DNA of 64,000 bases from Negativicutes bacterium (GTDB lineage: Bacteria; Bacillota_C; Negativicutes; Sporomusales_B; JARLHX01): positions 1 to 64,000 of the forward strand of contig JARLHX010000359.1 in the NCBI GenBank assembly GCA_031292035.1, given 5' to 3'. The notes under the pieces are model-generated. The model was not told the origin of the DNA. It made no database searches and worked only from the letters and a program-made list of their open reading frames with translations. A program made the position numbers and the translations under genes. This document shows, one piece after another, positions 52,357 through 63,152 of this stretch. Positions within the stretch are counted from its first letter, which is position 1. Every line of letters begins with the position of its first letter.

Positions 52357-53700
52357 TCAACCTTCCAGTTCCTGGCGGATGGTTACAGCGATCTGCTCGA
52401 CCAGCCGCTCGAGCTGGGGCAGGGAGGGTCCTTCGGCCATGACCCGGATGAGGGGCTCGGTGCCTGAGGGGCGAACCAATACCCGGCCTTCTTCTCCCAA
52501 TTCAGCTTCCGCTGCCAGGATGGCTGCAGCAATGTTGGCGTTCTCGTCCCAGCCAGCCTTGCTTTTTATCCTTACATTGAACAACACTTGCGGGAACCGG
52601 GTCATCAGTGCCGCCAGTTCTGACAGTTTTTTGCCGCTCTTTTTGAGCGCCGCGACAAACTGCAGGGCGGTCACGACACCGTCGCCGGTAGTACTGTGCT
52701 CGCTGAAAATGATATGGCCCGATTGTTCGCCGCCCAAGCCGTAGCCATGGGTCAGCATGGTCTCAAGGACAGCGCGGTCGCCGACTGGTGTGACCACAAT
52801 CTTCCCCCCGGCCCGTTTGATGGCCTGGTGGAGTCCGATATTACTCATGACTGTAGCCACCAGGGTATTGTCTGGCAGCCGGCCTTCTTTCATCAGATCG
52901 AGGGCGCAGATCACCATGATCTGATCGCCATCAACAATCTGGCCCTGTTCATCAACCGCCAGGCAGCGATCGGCGTCCCCATCGTGGCCGATACCAATAT
53001 CTGCCTGGTGGTCGCGCACCGCCTGCTGCAATCCCTCCAGATGGGTAGAGCCGCAGCAATTATTTATATTCAAGCCGGAAGGCTGATCGTTCAACACAAT
53101 CACTTCGGCGCCCAGACGCCGGAAAATGGCGGGCGAGGCCTCATAGGCCGCCCCATTGGCGCAGTCCAGCACGATCTTCAGGCCGTGAAAATCGGTGTTC
53201 ACGGTGGCAATGGCATAGTCGATATAGGCGTCAATCAAGTCGTGCCGCTGCCGGATTGTCCCGACATGATCTTCGATCGGTCGCGGCAGCTGATCGCCTT
53301 CCGCTAAAACAAGTTTCTCCAGTTCTTCTTCTCTGGCATCCGGCAGCTTGTAGCCGGTACCGGCAAAAAATTTGATGCCGTTGTCGGGGAAAGGATTGTG
53401 TGACGCTGATATGACCACCCCGGCCTGAGCCGAAAGTTTGCGGGCCAGGTAAGCGACTGCCGGCGTTGGAATGACCCCGACATTGATGGCGTCACCGCCG
53501 GCGGAGCAGATGCCGGCCGATAAAGCCGCCTCCAGCATCTGGCCGGAAATGCGGGTGTCGCGACCAATGATAAATACCGGCCGGCGATATTCCCGCCCAA
53601 AAAGATAGGTTGCTGCCCGGCCCAGGCGAAAAGCCAGTTCGGGGGTAAGTTCGCTGTTAGCGACGCCGCGGACGCCGTCGGTACCAAATAATTTTCCCAT
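52357..53700 (-). CDS. glmM: Phosphoglucosamine mutase
   Basis: The 447-residue enzyme interconverts glucosamine-6-phosphate and glucosamine-1-phosphate. It begins GKLFGTDGVRGVAN; the active-site Ser is in ISASHNPFPDNGIKFF near residue 101, the metal-binding loop is GIGHDGDADRCLAVDE near 239, sugar specificity GGEQSGHIIF near 321 and phosphate binding VRPSGTEPLIRVM near 408. The length is typical. It sits between the FAD protein and glmS in the c-di-AMP/peptidoglycan-precursor cluster. Confidence 0.97.
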   Translation of the reverse strand: MGKLFGTDGVRGVANSELTPELAFRLGRAATYLFGREYRRPVFIIGRDTRISGQMLEAALSAGICSAGGDAINVGVIPTPAVAYLARKLSAQAGVVISASHNPFPDNGIKFFAGTGYKLPDAREEELEKLVLAEGDQLPRPIEDHVGTIRQRHDLIDAYIDYAIATVNTDFHGLKIVLDCANGAAYEASPAIFRRLGAEVIVLNDQPSGLNINNCCGSTHLEGLQQAVRDHQADIGIGHDGDADRCLAVDEQGQIVDGDQIMVICALDLMKEGRLPDNTLVATVMSNIGLHQAIKRAGGKIVVTPVGDRAVLETMLTHGYGLGGEQSGHIIFSEHSTTGDGVVTALQFVAALKKSGKKLSELAALMTRFPQVLFNVRIKSKAGWDENANIAAAILAAEAELGEEGRVLVRPSGTEPLIRVMAEGPSLPQLERLVEQIAVTIRQELEG

Positions 53701-53713
53701 GTGATGACTCCCT

Positions 53714-55309
53714 TCAAAACGGTCGATATTCTTTTATCACTGCCACCGCCGCGTTCATTCCGTCCAGCGCTGCGCTCATGATGCCACCGGCATAGCCGGC
53801 CCCCTCACCCACCGGGTATAAACCGGCGATGTTGAGCGACATCTGATTTTCACCGCGCAATAGTCTGACCGGGGCCGAGGTTCGGGTTTCCACTCCGGTC
53901 ATGACAGCCCCAGGATGGTCAAACCCCCGGATCCGCCGGCCAAAATCCGGCAGGGCTCTGGCCAGGGTGGCTGCCACGAAATCGGGCAGGCAGTTCCTTA
54001 GATCGGCGGCCTGTGTTGCCGGACGGTAGCTCGGTTTGCTCAAGAATTGCTGCCCGGAAGCCTTTCCGGCAAGAAAATCGCCTACCGTCTGGACCGGAGC
54101 GGCATAACCGCCGCCACCGCACTGAAAGGCGAGTTCTTCATAACGCCGCTGAAACTCGATGCCGCCCAGCACCCCAGGAAAATCGGCAGTGGTAACGTTG
54201 ACTGCCAGAGCACTGTTGGCCAGTCCCGAAGCCCGGCTGAAATGGCTCATGCCGTTGGTGACAACCCCGCCGGCCTCAGAGGCGGCAGCCACCACCAGGC
54301 CGCCGGGACACATACAAAAAGAATAGGCGGTGCGCCCGCTGGTTTTCTCATGATAGACCAAAGAGTAGTCGGCAGCACCAAGACTGGCATGTCCGGCCAT
54401 ATCGCCGTACTGGGCGCGGTCAACCATTTCCTGGGGGTGTTCGATACGAACCCCGATGGCGAAGGGTTTTGCCTCCATCGCCAGCCCGTGCCGATGAAGC
54501 ATCTGGTATGTATCCCGGGCGCTGTGACCGATGCCGAACAAGGCGACAGCACAAGGAATACGGCGATTTTCGTTGACCACTAATGCTGTCAGTCGATCAT
54601 CAACCACTTCGATATCGGTGACTTTGGCCTCGAATTCGACTTGGCCGCCGGCAGCGACAATCTGCTGGCGAAGATTTTTCACTACCCGCCGCAGCATGTC
54701 GGTGCCGATATGCGGCTTGTGTAAATATTTAATTTCCGGCGGTGCGCCGGCGGCGATGAGCCTGTCCAGCACTTCTCCCAACCGCGGGTCGTTCACCCTG
54801 GTGGTGAGCTTGCCGTCGGAAAAGGTACCGGCCCCGCCTTCGCCGAACTGCACGTTGGACTCTGGATCAAATTGCCCGCTCTGCCAGAACTGGGCCACCT
54901 CCCGGCTGCGCCGGTCGACGTCCCGGCCCCGCTCCAGCACGAGCGGCCGATAGCCGTGTTCGGCCAACAGCAGGGCTGCCAATAGTCCTGCCGGTCCGGC
55001 GCCAACAATGACCGGCGGGTGTTCAAGGCTTTCGCTGCCCAACACAAGCGGGTCGGGCCTGGTCTCCGGCCTGATGCTCACGTCCTTGTCGCCATTCAGC
55101 CTGGCCAGGACCTGTCCCTCAGCCGTATGCACCGCTACATCCAGGGAATAGACAAAAGCGATATTACTCTTGCGCCGGGCGTCAACAGCCCGACGGGCAA
55201 TGGCGACAGTCGCGATGCCCCCTGGCGGCAGCCTGAGCCGGCGGGCGGCAAGCTCGGTCAGCGGCGTATTCTCTTCCACCGGGACACGAAAATTAATAAT
55301 GCGCAGCAA
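53714..55309 (-). CDS. Uncharacterised FAD-dependent dehydrogenase (COG2509-like)
   Basis: The 531-residue protein has an N-terminal domain of about 95 residues, then the FAD-binding motif PPVIVGAGPAGLLAALLLAE near residue 98, the LVLERGRDVDRRSREV segment, and FGEGGAGTFSDGKLTTRV near 155. The second nucleotide-linked region is FGIGHSARDTYQML; the C-terminus reads YPVGEGAGYAGGIMSAALDG, closing the FAD site. Its reaction is unknown. It starts 13 bp after cdaR and ends 14 bp before glmM, so it is embedded in the operon cdaA-cdaR-X-glmM-glmS. Its insertion there is worth noting. Confidence 0.85.
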   Translation of the reverse strand: MLRIINFRVPVEENTPLTELAARRLRLPPGGIATVAIARRAVDARRKSNIAFVYSLDVAVHTAEGQVLARLNGDKDVSIRPETRPDPLVLGSESLEHPPVIVGAGPAGLLAALLLAEHGYRPLVLERGRDVDRRSREVAQFWQSGQFDPESNVQFGEGGAGTFSDGKLTTRVNDPRLGEVLDRLIAAGAPPEIKYLHKPHIGTDMLRRVVKNLRQQIVAAGGQVEFEAKVTDIEVVDDRLTALVVNENRRIPCAVALFGIGHSARDTYQMLHRHGLAMEAKPFAIGVRIEHPQEMVDRAQYGDMAGHASLGAADYSLVYHEKTSGRTAYSFCMCPGGLVVAAASEAGGVVTNGMSHFSRASGLANSALAVNVTTADFPGVLGGIEFQRRYEELAFQCGGGGYAAPVQTVGDFLAGKASGQQFLSKPSYRPATQAADLRNCLPDFVAATLARALPDFGRRIRGFDHPGAVMTGVETRTSAPVRLLRGENQMSLNIAGLYPVGEGAGYAGGIMSAALDGMNAAVAVIKEYRPF

Positions 55310-55321
55310 TGATTTTCCCCT

Positions 55322-56242
55322 CTACCGGCCCGCAACTACGCTGATCTGTACTGTGACCGTGCTTTGCGAAGCCAGCATGCCTTCTTTTAGTTGGAGCTTG
55401 ACTTCTTTAATGGTGTCACGGGTAAGACCGGCAAGGTTAATGGGCTCGGTGTAAACAACGTCGATTTTTTCCAGTGTCTGCGGGTCGCCGCTGATTTCCA
55501 CTTTCGTCGGTTTGGTGGTGATGCCTCTGAGGACCGTGCCCGGAGCAAGCTCACCATACATGATCGGCTTGACGTCCACGGCTTTTTGATTGAGGCCGCG
55601 CACCAGCGTGGCCGAAATATTGACTTTATCGGGATAAAGGGTCAGTCCCTCGACTTCCTTGCCGTCCCGGCTGATGACCACCGGTAGGACGCCAACAATA
55701 AAGTCGGCGTTTCTTCCAGCGAGTTCCAGCGGCAGCAGCACTTTATCCGCTAATTCGACGCCGCTCCGCGGCCCTTCGATGGTCACCTGCTCCGGATTGG
55801 CCACAACCTTGGCCACCGCGGTGCCTGTCGCCGCCGTCCCGGTGAGTCTGATCTCCACCGGCAGTTTCCGGCTGACTACAGTGTCCAGCCTGACCTGCAC
55901 CTTATCAGGGCTGACTTCGATGAGTTCCAGGCTCAGGGGCACCTGAGCCGATATTTTGGCGGTATGCCGGCCCTCGCCCAGGCCTTTCATATCGAGATAG
56001 GCTTTGATGTCCTGGGCCTGCAGTCCGGCGATGATACTCCGCGAGCCGCGCACCTTGATCCGCACCGCATCAGGAGAATCGACAGCCACCAGCGGGCTGA
56101 CGACGTTGCGGGTCTCCAGTGGCACGGTGAGCGACGCCTCCACCGGCGGATTTTGTTCGTTGGTGACATATAGCCACAGCACCAACGCCAGGATGAGGGC
56201 CAAAATTTTAGCGGTAATATTTTTCCCGCGTCTTCTGTCCAT
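55322..56242 (-). CDS. cdaR: CdaR/YbbR-domain regulator of diadenylate cyclase
   Basis: The 306-residue protein has an N-terminal membrane anchor (ITAKILALILALVLWLYVTN, residues 9-28) and about four YbbR-type beta-sheet repeats (for example RIKVRGSRSIIAGLQAQDIK, KVQVRLDTVVSRKLPVEI), facing outside. CdaR controls CdaA activity in Firmicutes. The start ATG overlaps the cdaA stop codon by 1 bp (TAATG). The order cdaA-cdaR-glmM is the conserved one. Confidence 0.93.
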   Translation of the reverse strand: MDRRRGKNITAKILALILALVLWLYVTNEQNPPVEASLTVPLETRNVVSPLVAVDSPDAVRIKVRGSRSIIAGLQAQDIKAYLDMKGLGEGRHTAKISAQVPLSLELIEVSPDKVQVRLDTVVSRKLPVEIRLTGTAATGTAVAKVVANPEQVTIEGPRSGVELADKVLLPLELAGRNADFIVGVLPVVISRDGKEVEGLTLYPDKVNISATLVRGLNQKAVDVKPIMYGELAPGTVLRGITTKPTKVEISGDPQTLEKIDVVYTEPINLAGLTRDTIKEVKLQLKEGMLASQSTVTVQISVVAGR

Positions 56243-57060
56243 TATGACGACGGCCTCCAATTGAAAATATCGCTGAGTGAAGTGGCTTTGGTGGCAAATA
56301 CCGGCATGAGATAAGCGGCCAGCCGCTCCGGCTCGACATAGCGCACCAGCTGGCCGCCCTCAGCGACCGATATGATGCCGGTCTCTTCGCTGACCACCAC
56401 TATCAGCGAGTCGACTTGCTCGCTGAGACCAAGGGCCGCCCTGTGCCGAGTGCCCAGTTCTTTGCCCAGGCTGCGGTCGTCAGACAGGGGAAGAATGCAC
56501 CCTGCCGCCATAGCACGGTTGCCGCGGATAATCACTGCCCCGTCGTGGAGGGGCGAATTCGGAATAAAGACATTGGTCAGAAACTCGCTGGACACCAGCC
56601 CATCGAGTTTGATGCCTGTTTCGATATAGTCATTGAGCCCAGTCTCGCGCTCGAAAACCAGCAGTGCGCCGATCTTATTCTTGGCCAGCACTGTCACTGC
56701 CCTGACAAGCTCTTCCGTCAAAACTTTCGTCTCTTCTTCATTCAAAAAAGCGCTCTTAGAAAACAATTTACCCCGGCCGAGTTGTTCCAGCGCCCTACGC
56801 AGTTCAGGCTGGAATACGATCGGCAACGCGACCAGGACCACAGTCATGGTTTTCTGCAGCAGCCAATTGATGACATTGAGGCCGAACCACTTACTGACAA
56901 GGGTGGCGACCAGCAGCACAATAAGACCCTTGAGCAGTGCTACCGCCCGGGTGTCCCGAATCATAAAATATAGCTTGTAAAGTACAAGAGCCACCAGAAC
57001 GATATCGACGATGTCAAGCAGAGTGATCGTCGATATAATCCCTCGGATTTGCAGCAGCAT
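56242..57060 (-). CDS. cdaA: Diadenylate cyclase CdaA
   Basis: The 272-residue membrane enzyme makes c-di-AMP from two ATP. Three N-terminal transmembrane helices (about 13-33, 39-58, 63-84) precede the DAC domain with the catalytic DGA (NSPLHDGAVIIRGN near residue 162) and RHR (GTRHRAALGLSE near 196). The length is typical. It is first in the cluster, with cdaR coupled to it. Confidence 0.96.
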   Translation of the reverse strand: MLLQIRGIISTITLLDIVDIVLVALVLYKLYFMIRDTRAVALLKGLIVLLVATLVSKWFGLNVINWLLQKTMTVVLVALPIVFQPELRRALEQLGRGKLFSKSAFLNEEETKVLTEELVRAVTVLAKNKIGALLVFERETGLNDYIETGIKLDGLVSSEFLTNVFIPNSPLHDGAVIIRGNRAMAAGCILPLSDDRSLGKELGTRHRAALGLSEQVDSLIVVVSEETGIISVAEGGQLVRYVEPERLAAYLMPVFATKATSLSDIFNWRPSS

Positions 57061-57154
57061 AGCCGCACCTCGCAGTCATATTCGCTACAACTATTCTACC
57101 CAAAAACAGGAAAAACCTTTTGCCAAAGACCATCTCTGAAGAAAAACTCCTAAA

Positions 57155-57186
57155 AATGCCTCCCGGAGTTACCTGCGGGAGGCATT
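57155..57186 (-). terminator. Terminator of the aminotransferase/arg unit
   Basis: AATGCCTCCCG pairs with CGGGAGGCATT, with TTTTTAGG following on the minus strand, 10 bp after the ilvE stop codon. Confidence 0.85.
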
Positions 57187-57196
57187 CATCACTGCG

Positions 57197-58270
57197 TTAT
57201 ATTTTGGCCACCTTTTCCACCCAGCCGAATTTGTCTGGTACTGTCCCATACTGAAGACCGGTTACATGGTCGAACAGTTTTTGGGAGAATGGCCCGGTTT
57301 TGTTGTTGTTAACAACGATTTTCTGCCCTTTCCAGGAGAGCTCACCAACCGGAGAAATAACGGCCGCCGTACCTGAACCGAAGACTTCTTCCAGTTCGCC
57401 TTTTTCATGGGCGGCAAAAATCTCGTCCACAGTAATGACTCTTTCGATGACTTTGACGCCCCAGTCCTTGGCAAGTTCGATGACCGTCCGACGGGTGATA
57501 CCGCCGAGAATGCTGCCGGTAAGGGCAGGGGTAATAATTTCGCCGTTAATCTTGAAGAAGATGTTCGAGGTACCCACTTCTTCAACATATTTACGTTCCA
57601 CGGCATCCAGCCAGAGGACCTGATCATAGCCTTCTTTTTTGGCCTCCACCTGAGCCTTGAGGCTGGCTGCATAGTTGGCAGGCGTTTTCGCTTCGCCCAG
57701 ACCGCCATGGACAGCCCGGACGTATTTGTCTTCCACCTTGATTTTTGTCGGGCTGAAACCAGAGGAATAGTAAGCTCCGACCGGCGAAAGAATGATGAAC
57801 AGTTTATAGGTGTCAGAAACTTTGACCCCGACATAGGGATCGACAGCCATGACAAACGGCCGGATATACAGCGAAGTGCCGACTTTGCCGGGAATCCATC
57901 GCTTATCAAGGTCGATCAGGGCGCACAGGCAGTCATGCAGCACTTTTGTATCCATCTGAGGAATGGACAGGATGTCGGCCGAGCGGTTGAACCGGTTGAG
58001 GTAGTCCATGGTCCGGAAGATGACCACCTCGTTGGCCGTGTTGCGAAAAGCCTTCATTCCTTCGAAGATCGCCTGACCGTAGTGAAGCGCCATTGCCGAT
58101 GGCTGTATAGGAACTTCGCCATACGGGATAATTTGGGGATTGAACCAGCCTTTGCCGGTTTCATAATCCATAACAAACATGTGATCGGTAAAATACTTGC
58201 CAAATCCCAGTTTGTCGGTGTCAGGAATTACACCGGGTTTAGCAACTTTAGTAACCGTCATATCAACCAT
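57197..58270 (-). CDS. ilvE: Branched-chain amino acid aminotransferase
   Basis: The 357-residue PLP enzyme is of the long branched-chain type: GKGWFNPQIIPYGEVPIQPS, MALHYGQAIFEGMKAFR, FNRSADILSIPQ and EEVGTSNIFF near 238. The Lys in GEAKTPANYAAS is the likely PLP anchor. ATG 58270 is preferred; GGGGG lies nine bases upstream, and the longer frame would include the ribosome site. It is 68 bp downstream of argH and ends at a strong terminator, so it may be the last gene of the arginine operon. Role: last step of Leu, Ile and Val synthesis. Confidence 0.93.
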   Translation of the reverse strand: MVDMTVTKVAKPGVIPDTDKLGFGKYFTDHMFVMDYETGKGWFNPQIIPYGEVPIQPSAMALHYGQAIFEGMKAFRNTANEVVIFRTMDYLNRFNRSADILSIPQMDTKVLHDCLCALIDLDKRWIPGKVGTSLYIRPFVMAVDPYVGVKVSDTYKLFIILSPVGAYYSSGFSPTKIKVEDKYVRAVHGGLGEAKTPANYAASLKAQVEAKKEGYDQVLWLDAVERKYVEEVGTSNIFFKINGEIITPALTGSILGGITRRTVIELAKDWGVKVIERVITVDEIFAAHEKGELEEVFGSGTAAVISPVGELSWKGQKIVVNNNKTGPFSQKLFDHVTGLQYGTVPDKFGWVEKVAKI

Positions 58271-58338
58271 TTTGAAAGCCCCCTCTTCATGGTCACCAAC
58301 CAATAATATCCATCCGATCCAGAAGATCTTACGGAAAA

Positions 58339-59753
58339 TTATATATTGTTTTGCTGGTAGGTGTCAAGCAGGGAAAGCTGCTTTTGCAGGGCTTTCCGGC
58401 CTCTGGCAATGGCCTCGGCGACCTGTTCGGGCGAGGTGCCGCCATAGGAATTCCGTGCATTGACACAGGTTTCCACCTGGATGGCTTCCAGGATGTCGTC
58501 CTCGAATAATGGCGAGAAATGTTTGAATTCTGCCAAAGAAAAATCGGTGAGTTTTTTCCCTTCTTCGATGGCATGGCGGACACTTTTGCCCACTACTTCA
58601 TGGGCCTGCCGGAAGGGCAGCCCTTTTTTGACCAGGTAATCAGCCATGTCGGTGGCGTTGGAGAAGTCCTCGCGGGCCGCTTCCAGCATCCGCGGGGCAT
58701 TAATCTTCATGCCTCTCAGCATGGAGGCATAAACCGACAGGCTGAACTTCACGGTATCGATGGTATCAAAAAGGCCTTCTTTATGTTCGTGCAGGTCTTT
58801 GTTGTAGGCCAGCGGCAATCCCTTGGCAACTGTCAGCAGGGCCATCAGGTGGCCGAAGATCCGGCCGCTCTTGCCCCGCACCAGTTCGGCCACATCAGGG
58901 TTTTTCTTCTGCGGCATGATGCTGGAGCCGGTGCAGTGGGCGTCGTCCAGCTCAATGAAGGAAAACTCGGCACTGGACCAGAGGATGATTTCCTCGCTCA
59001 GCCTGCTGAGATGGACCATCAGAATGGAGGCGAAGGACAGAAACTCCAATATGTAATCCCGGTCGCTGACAGCGTCGATACTGTTGTCATAGACGGCGCC
59101 GAATTTCAGCTGCTCGGCTACAAAATGACGGTCGATGGGGAAGGTGGTGCCTGCCAGGGCTCCGGCTCCCAGCGGCATGAGGTCGGCGCGGTCCCACACC
59201 CCCTGCAGGCGGCTGAAGTCGCGAAGCAGCATAAACAGATAGGCCAGCATGTGCTGGGCGAAGAGAATGGGCTGGGCCCGCTGGAGATGGGTGTAGCCCG
59301 GCATGATGACATCATGATGTTTTTCGGCGGTCTCAAGCACCGCCGCCGCCAGGTCGGACAGCAGCTTGCCGACAGTGATGATTTCCTGTTTCATATAGAG
59401 GTGGGTATCGAGCGCCACCTGGTCGTTGCGGCTGCGGGCGGTATGGAGCTTGCCTCCGACCGGGCCGACACGTTCAGTCAAGCGTTTTTCGATGTTCATA
59501 TGAATATCTTCGAGCCCAATTTCGAACGAGAATTTACCGGCCTCGATATCAGCCAAAATGCCTTCCAGCCCCTGGATAATGGTGTCAGCCTCCGCCTGGC
59601 TGATGATGCCGCATTTGGCCAGCATCCTGGCATGAGCGGTACTGCCGGCGATGTCCTGCCGGTAAAGTCGGCTGTCAAAAGAAATGGAGGAGGTAAATTC
59701 CTCCACCGCAATATCGGTGCTTTTCGCGAATCTACCGCCCCACAACTTGCTCA

Positions 59754-59754
<1 letters not shown>
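58339..59754 (-). CDS. argH: Argininosuccinate lyase
   Basis: The 471-residue enzyme splits argininosuccinate to arginine and fumarate. It starts [12 protein letters not shown] and has the family signature [12 protein letters not shown] near residue 276 with catalytic Ser. Other conserved stretches are [17 protein letters not shown] near 83 and [13 protein letters not shown] near 104. Its ATG overlaps the argG stop by 1 bp, so translation is coupled. Confidence 0.97.
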
Positions 59755-60965
<1,211 letters not shown>

Positions 60966-60978
60966 CCAACATTCCTCC

Positions 60979-61914
60979 TTAATTCTTGCCCATCAGCAGG
61001 GCCATAATGGCTTTTTGGACATGCAGGCGATTTTCCGCTTCATCGAAGACGACCGACTGCGGTCCTTCCAATACTTCATCGGTGATTTCCTCGCCGCGAT
61101 GGGCTGGTAGACAGTGCATAACAATGGCGTCCGGCTTGGCGACCTTCATCAGGGCACCGTTGAGCTGGTAGGCGGCGAAGGCCTGCTTGCGACGAGCCTG
61201 TTCAGCCTCCATACCCATACTGGCCCAGACGTCGGTGTAGAGGACGTCGGCGTCAGCCGCCGCTGCTTGGGGATCGGCGGTCACTGTGATCTTGCTGCCG
61301 CTGGCAACCGCGTCGGCCTTGGCTTCGGCGAGAACGGTCGGATGGGGTTCATAGCCGGCCGGACAGGCCACTGCGATGTCCATCCCAACCTTGGCCGAAA
61401 TATGTAGCAGGGCGTTGGCCATGTTGTTGCCATCGCCAATATAAGCCAGTTTACGGCCTTTGAGGTCGCCTTTGTGTTCGATGGCGGTAAAAAGGTCAGC
61501 TAGCGCCTGACAGGGATGCAGGTAGTCGGTCAGGCCGTTGATGATGGGAATATCGGCGTAGCGGGCCAGTTCCTCGACCTCGGCGTGGGCAAAGGTCCGG
61601 ATCATGATGCCGTCCAGATAGCGCGACAATACCCGAGCGGTATCCTTTACCGGCTCGCCACGACCGATTTGCAGGTCGTTGGCGCTGAGAAAGAGGGCTG
61701 TGCCTCCCAATTGCCACATGCCTACCTCAAAGGACACCCTGGTGCGGGTAGAGGCCTTCTGGAAGATCATGCCGAGCGTTTTCCCTTTGAGGAGATGGTG
61801 CTCTTCCCCTTGTTTTTGCATGGCTTTCAGTTTTTTGGTCAGATCAAAGATCTGATACACTTCATCAACCGATAAATCATGTATGGAAAGCAAATCTTTC
61901 TTCTGCAAACTCAA
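60979..61914 (-). CDS. argF: Ornithine carbamoyltransferase
   Basis: The 311-residue enzyme makes citrulline from ornithine and carbamoyl phosphate. The carbamoyl-phosphate motif [12 protein letters not shown] is near residue 53, [10 protein letters not shown] near 132, and the ornithine-site [11 protein letters not shown] near 269. It is in the order argB-D-F-G-H. A 46-bp gap separates it from argD. Confidence 0.97.
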   Translation of the reverse strand: MSLQKKDLLSIHDLSVDEVYQIFDLTKKLKAMQKQGEEHHLLKGKTLGMIFQKASTRTRVSFEVGMWQLGGTALFLSANDLQIGRGEPVKDTARVLSRYLDGIMIRTFAHAEVEELARYADIPIINGLTDYLHPCQALADLFTAIEHKGDLKGRKLAYIGDGNNMANALLHISAKVGMDIAVACPAGYEPHPTVLAEAKADAVASGSKITVTADPQAAAADADVLYTDVWASMGMEAEQARRKQAFAAYQLNGALMKVAKPDAIVMHCLPAHRGEEITDEVLEGPQSVVFDEAENRLHVQKAIMALLMGKN

Positions 61915-61960
61915 AACAATTCCCCCTGTACATAAAACAGTAAAACAAATAATGCGCGAC

Positions 61961-63151
61961 CTATATGGCGGCTAAAACATGATCCAGTGTCGTCACCACT
62001 TCGTCGACATGTTTTTTGGTGATATTGAGCGGCGGAACAAAACGGAGGATGTCGCCGGCGGTGCAATTGATGATCGCACCCTTCTCCATGCAGGCGGTGA
62101 CGATGTCTTTGCCCGGAAAGGTCAGTTTGACGCCGATCATCAGCCCCTGTCCCCTGACTTCGGTGATCAGGGCCGGGTATTTGGCTTTGAGTCCAGCCAG
62201 TTCTTGCAACATATATTGTCCCATGGCTGCAGCGTTGGCTTCGAGGCCCTCGCTCGCGATGGCGGCCAGCACGGCGTTGGCGGCGGCGCAGGCTAGCGGA
62301 TTGCCGCCGAAGGTCGACCCGTGGTCGCCGGGATGGAATACGGCCGCGACTTTGTCGCTGGCGAGGAAGGCGCCGATCGGCACCCCGCCGCCCAGGCCCT
62401 TGGCCAGGGTCATGATATCAGGTTTGACACCGGAGTGCTGGAAGGCAAACATCTTGCCGGTCCGGCCCATGCCGGTCTGGATTTCGTCATAAATCAGCAG
62501 GGCTCCGTTTTTGTCGCAAATCTCCCGCGCGCCCTGGAGGTAGCCAGGATCAGGAATATTGATGCCGCCTTCGCCCTGGATGGGCTCGATGATGACGGCG
62601 CAGGTTTTGGCCGACACCGCAGCGGCAAGGGCCGCAAGATCGTTGTAGGGTACGTGGCCGAAGCCCTGGGGCAGCGGCTCGAGGCCTTCTTTATACTTGG
62701 GCTGGGCGGTAGCGGTCAGGGTGGCGAGGGTCCGGCCGTGGAAACAGTTTTCGGCGGTCAGGATCTCCACCCGGTCGGAACTCAGCGTCTTGCCGAACTT
62801 CCGGGCCAGTTTGATGGCCCCTTCGTTGGCTTCGGCGCCGCTATTGGCCAAAAATACCTTGTCAAGCCCGCTCAGTTTGGCCAGAGCTTCGATAAGCTGG
62901 GCCTGTTCGACGGTGTAGTAGAGATTGGTGCAATGAATGATTTTACCGGCCTGGGCGGCGATGGCCGCTACCAGGGCGGGATGGTTGTGGCCGAGAATGT
63001 TGACCGCGATGCCGGCCAGGAAGTCGATATATTTTTTGCCGTTGATGTCGTACACATACGGGCCCTCGCCGTGGGAGAGCACAAGCGGATAGCGGCTGAA
63101 CACCGGCATATAGTGTTGTTTGTCAGTGGCAATAACCTGGTTGGCGTTCAT
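61961..63151 (-). CDS. argD: Acetylornithine aminotransferase
   Basis: The 396-residue class III PLP enzyme has the family signatures VFLANSGAEANEGAIKLARK near residue 101, LIYDEIQTGMGRTGKMFAFQ near 219 and the PLP-lysine loop MTLAKGLGGGVPIGAF near 249. ATG 63151 is chosen because AAAGGGGCG precedes it and it starts 1 bp after the argB stop; the longer frame reads through the end of argB. It is in the arginine operon. Confidence 0.96.
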   Translation of the reverse strand: MNANQVIATDKQHYMPVFSRYPLVLSHGEGPYVYDINGKKYIDFLAGIAVNILGHNHPALVAAIAAQAGKIIHCTNLYYTVEQAQLIEALAKLSGLDKVFLANSGAEANEGAIKLARKFGKTLSSDRVEILTAENCFHGRTLATLTATAQPKYKEGLEPLPQGFGHVPYNDLAALAAAVSAKTCAVIIEPIQGEGGINIPDPGYLQGAREICDKNGALLIYDEIQTGMGRTGKMFAFQHSGVKPDIMTLAKGLGGGVPIGAFLASDKVAAVFHPGDHGSTFGGNPLACAAANAVLAAIASEGLEANAAAMGQYMLQELAGLKAKYPALITEVRGQGLMIGVKLTFPGKDIVTACMEKGAIINCTAGDILRFVPPLNITKKHVDEVVTTLDHVLAAI

Positions 63152-63152
63152 T

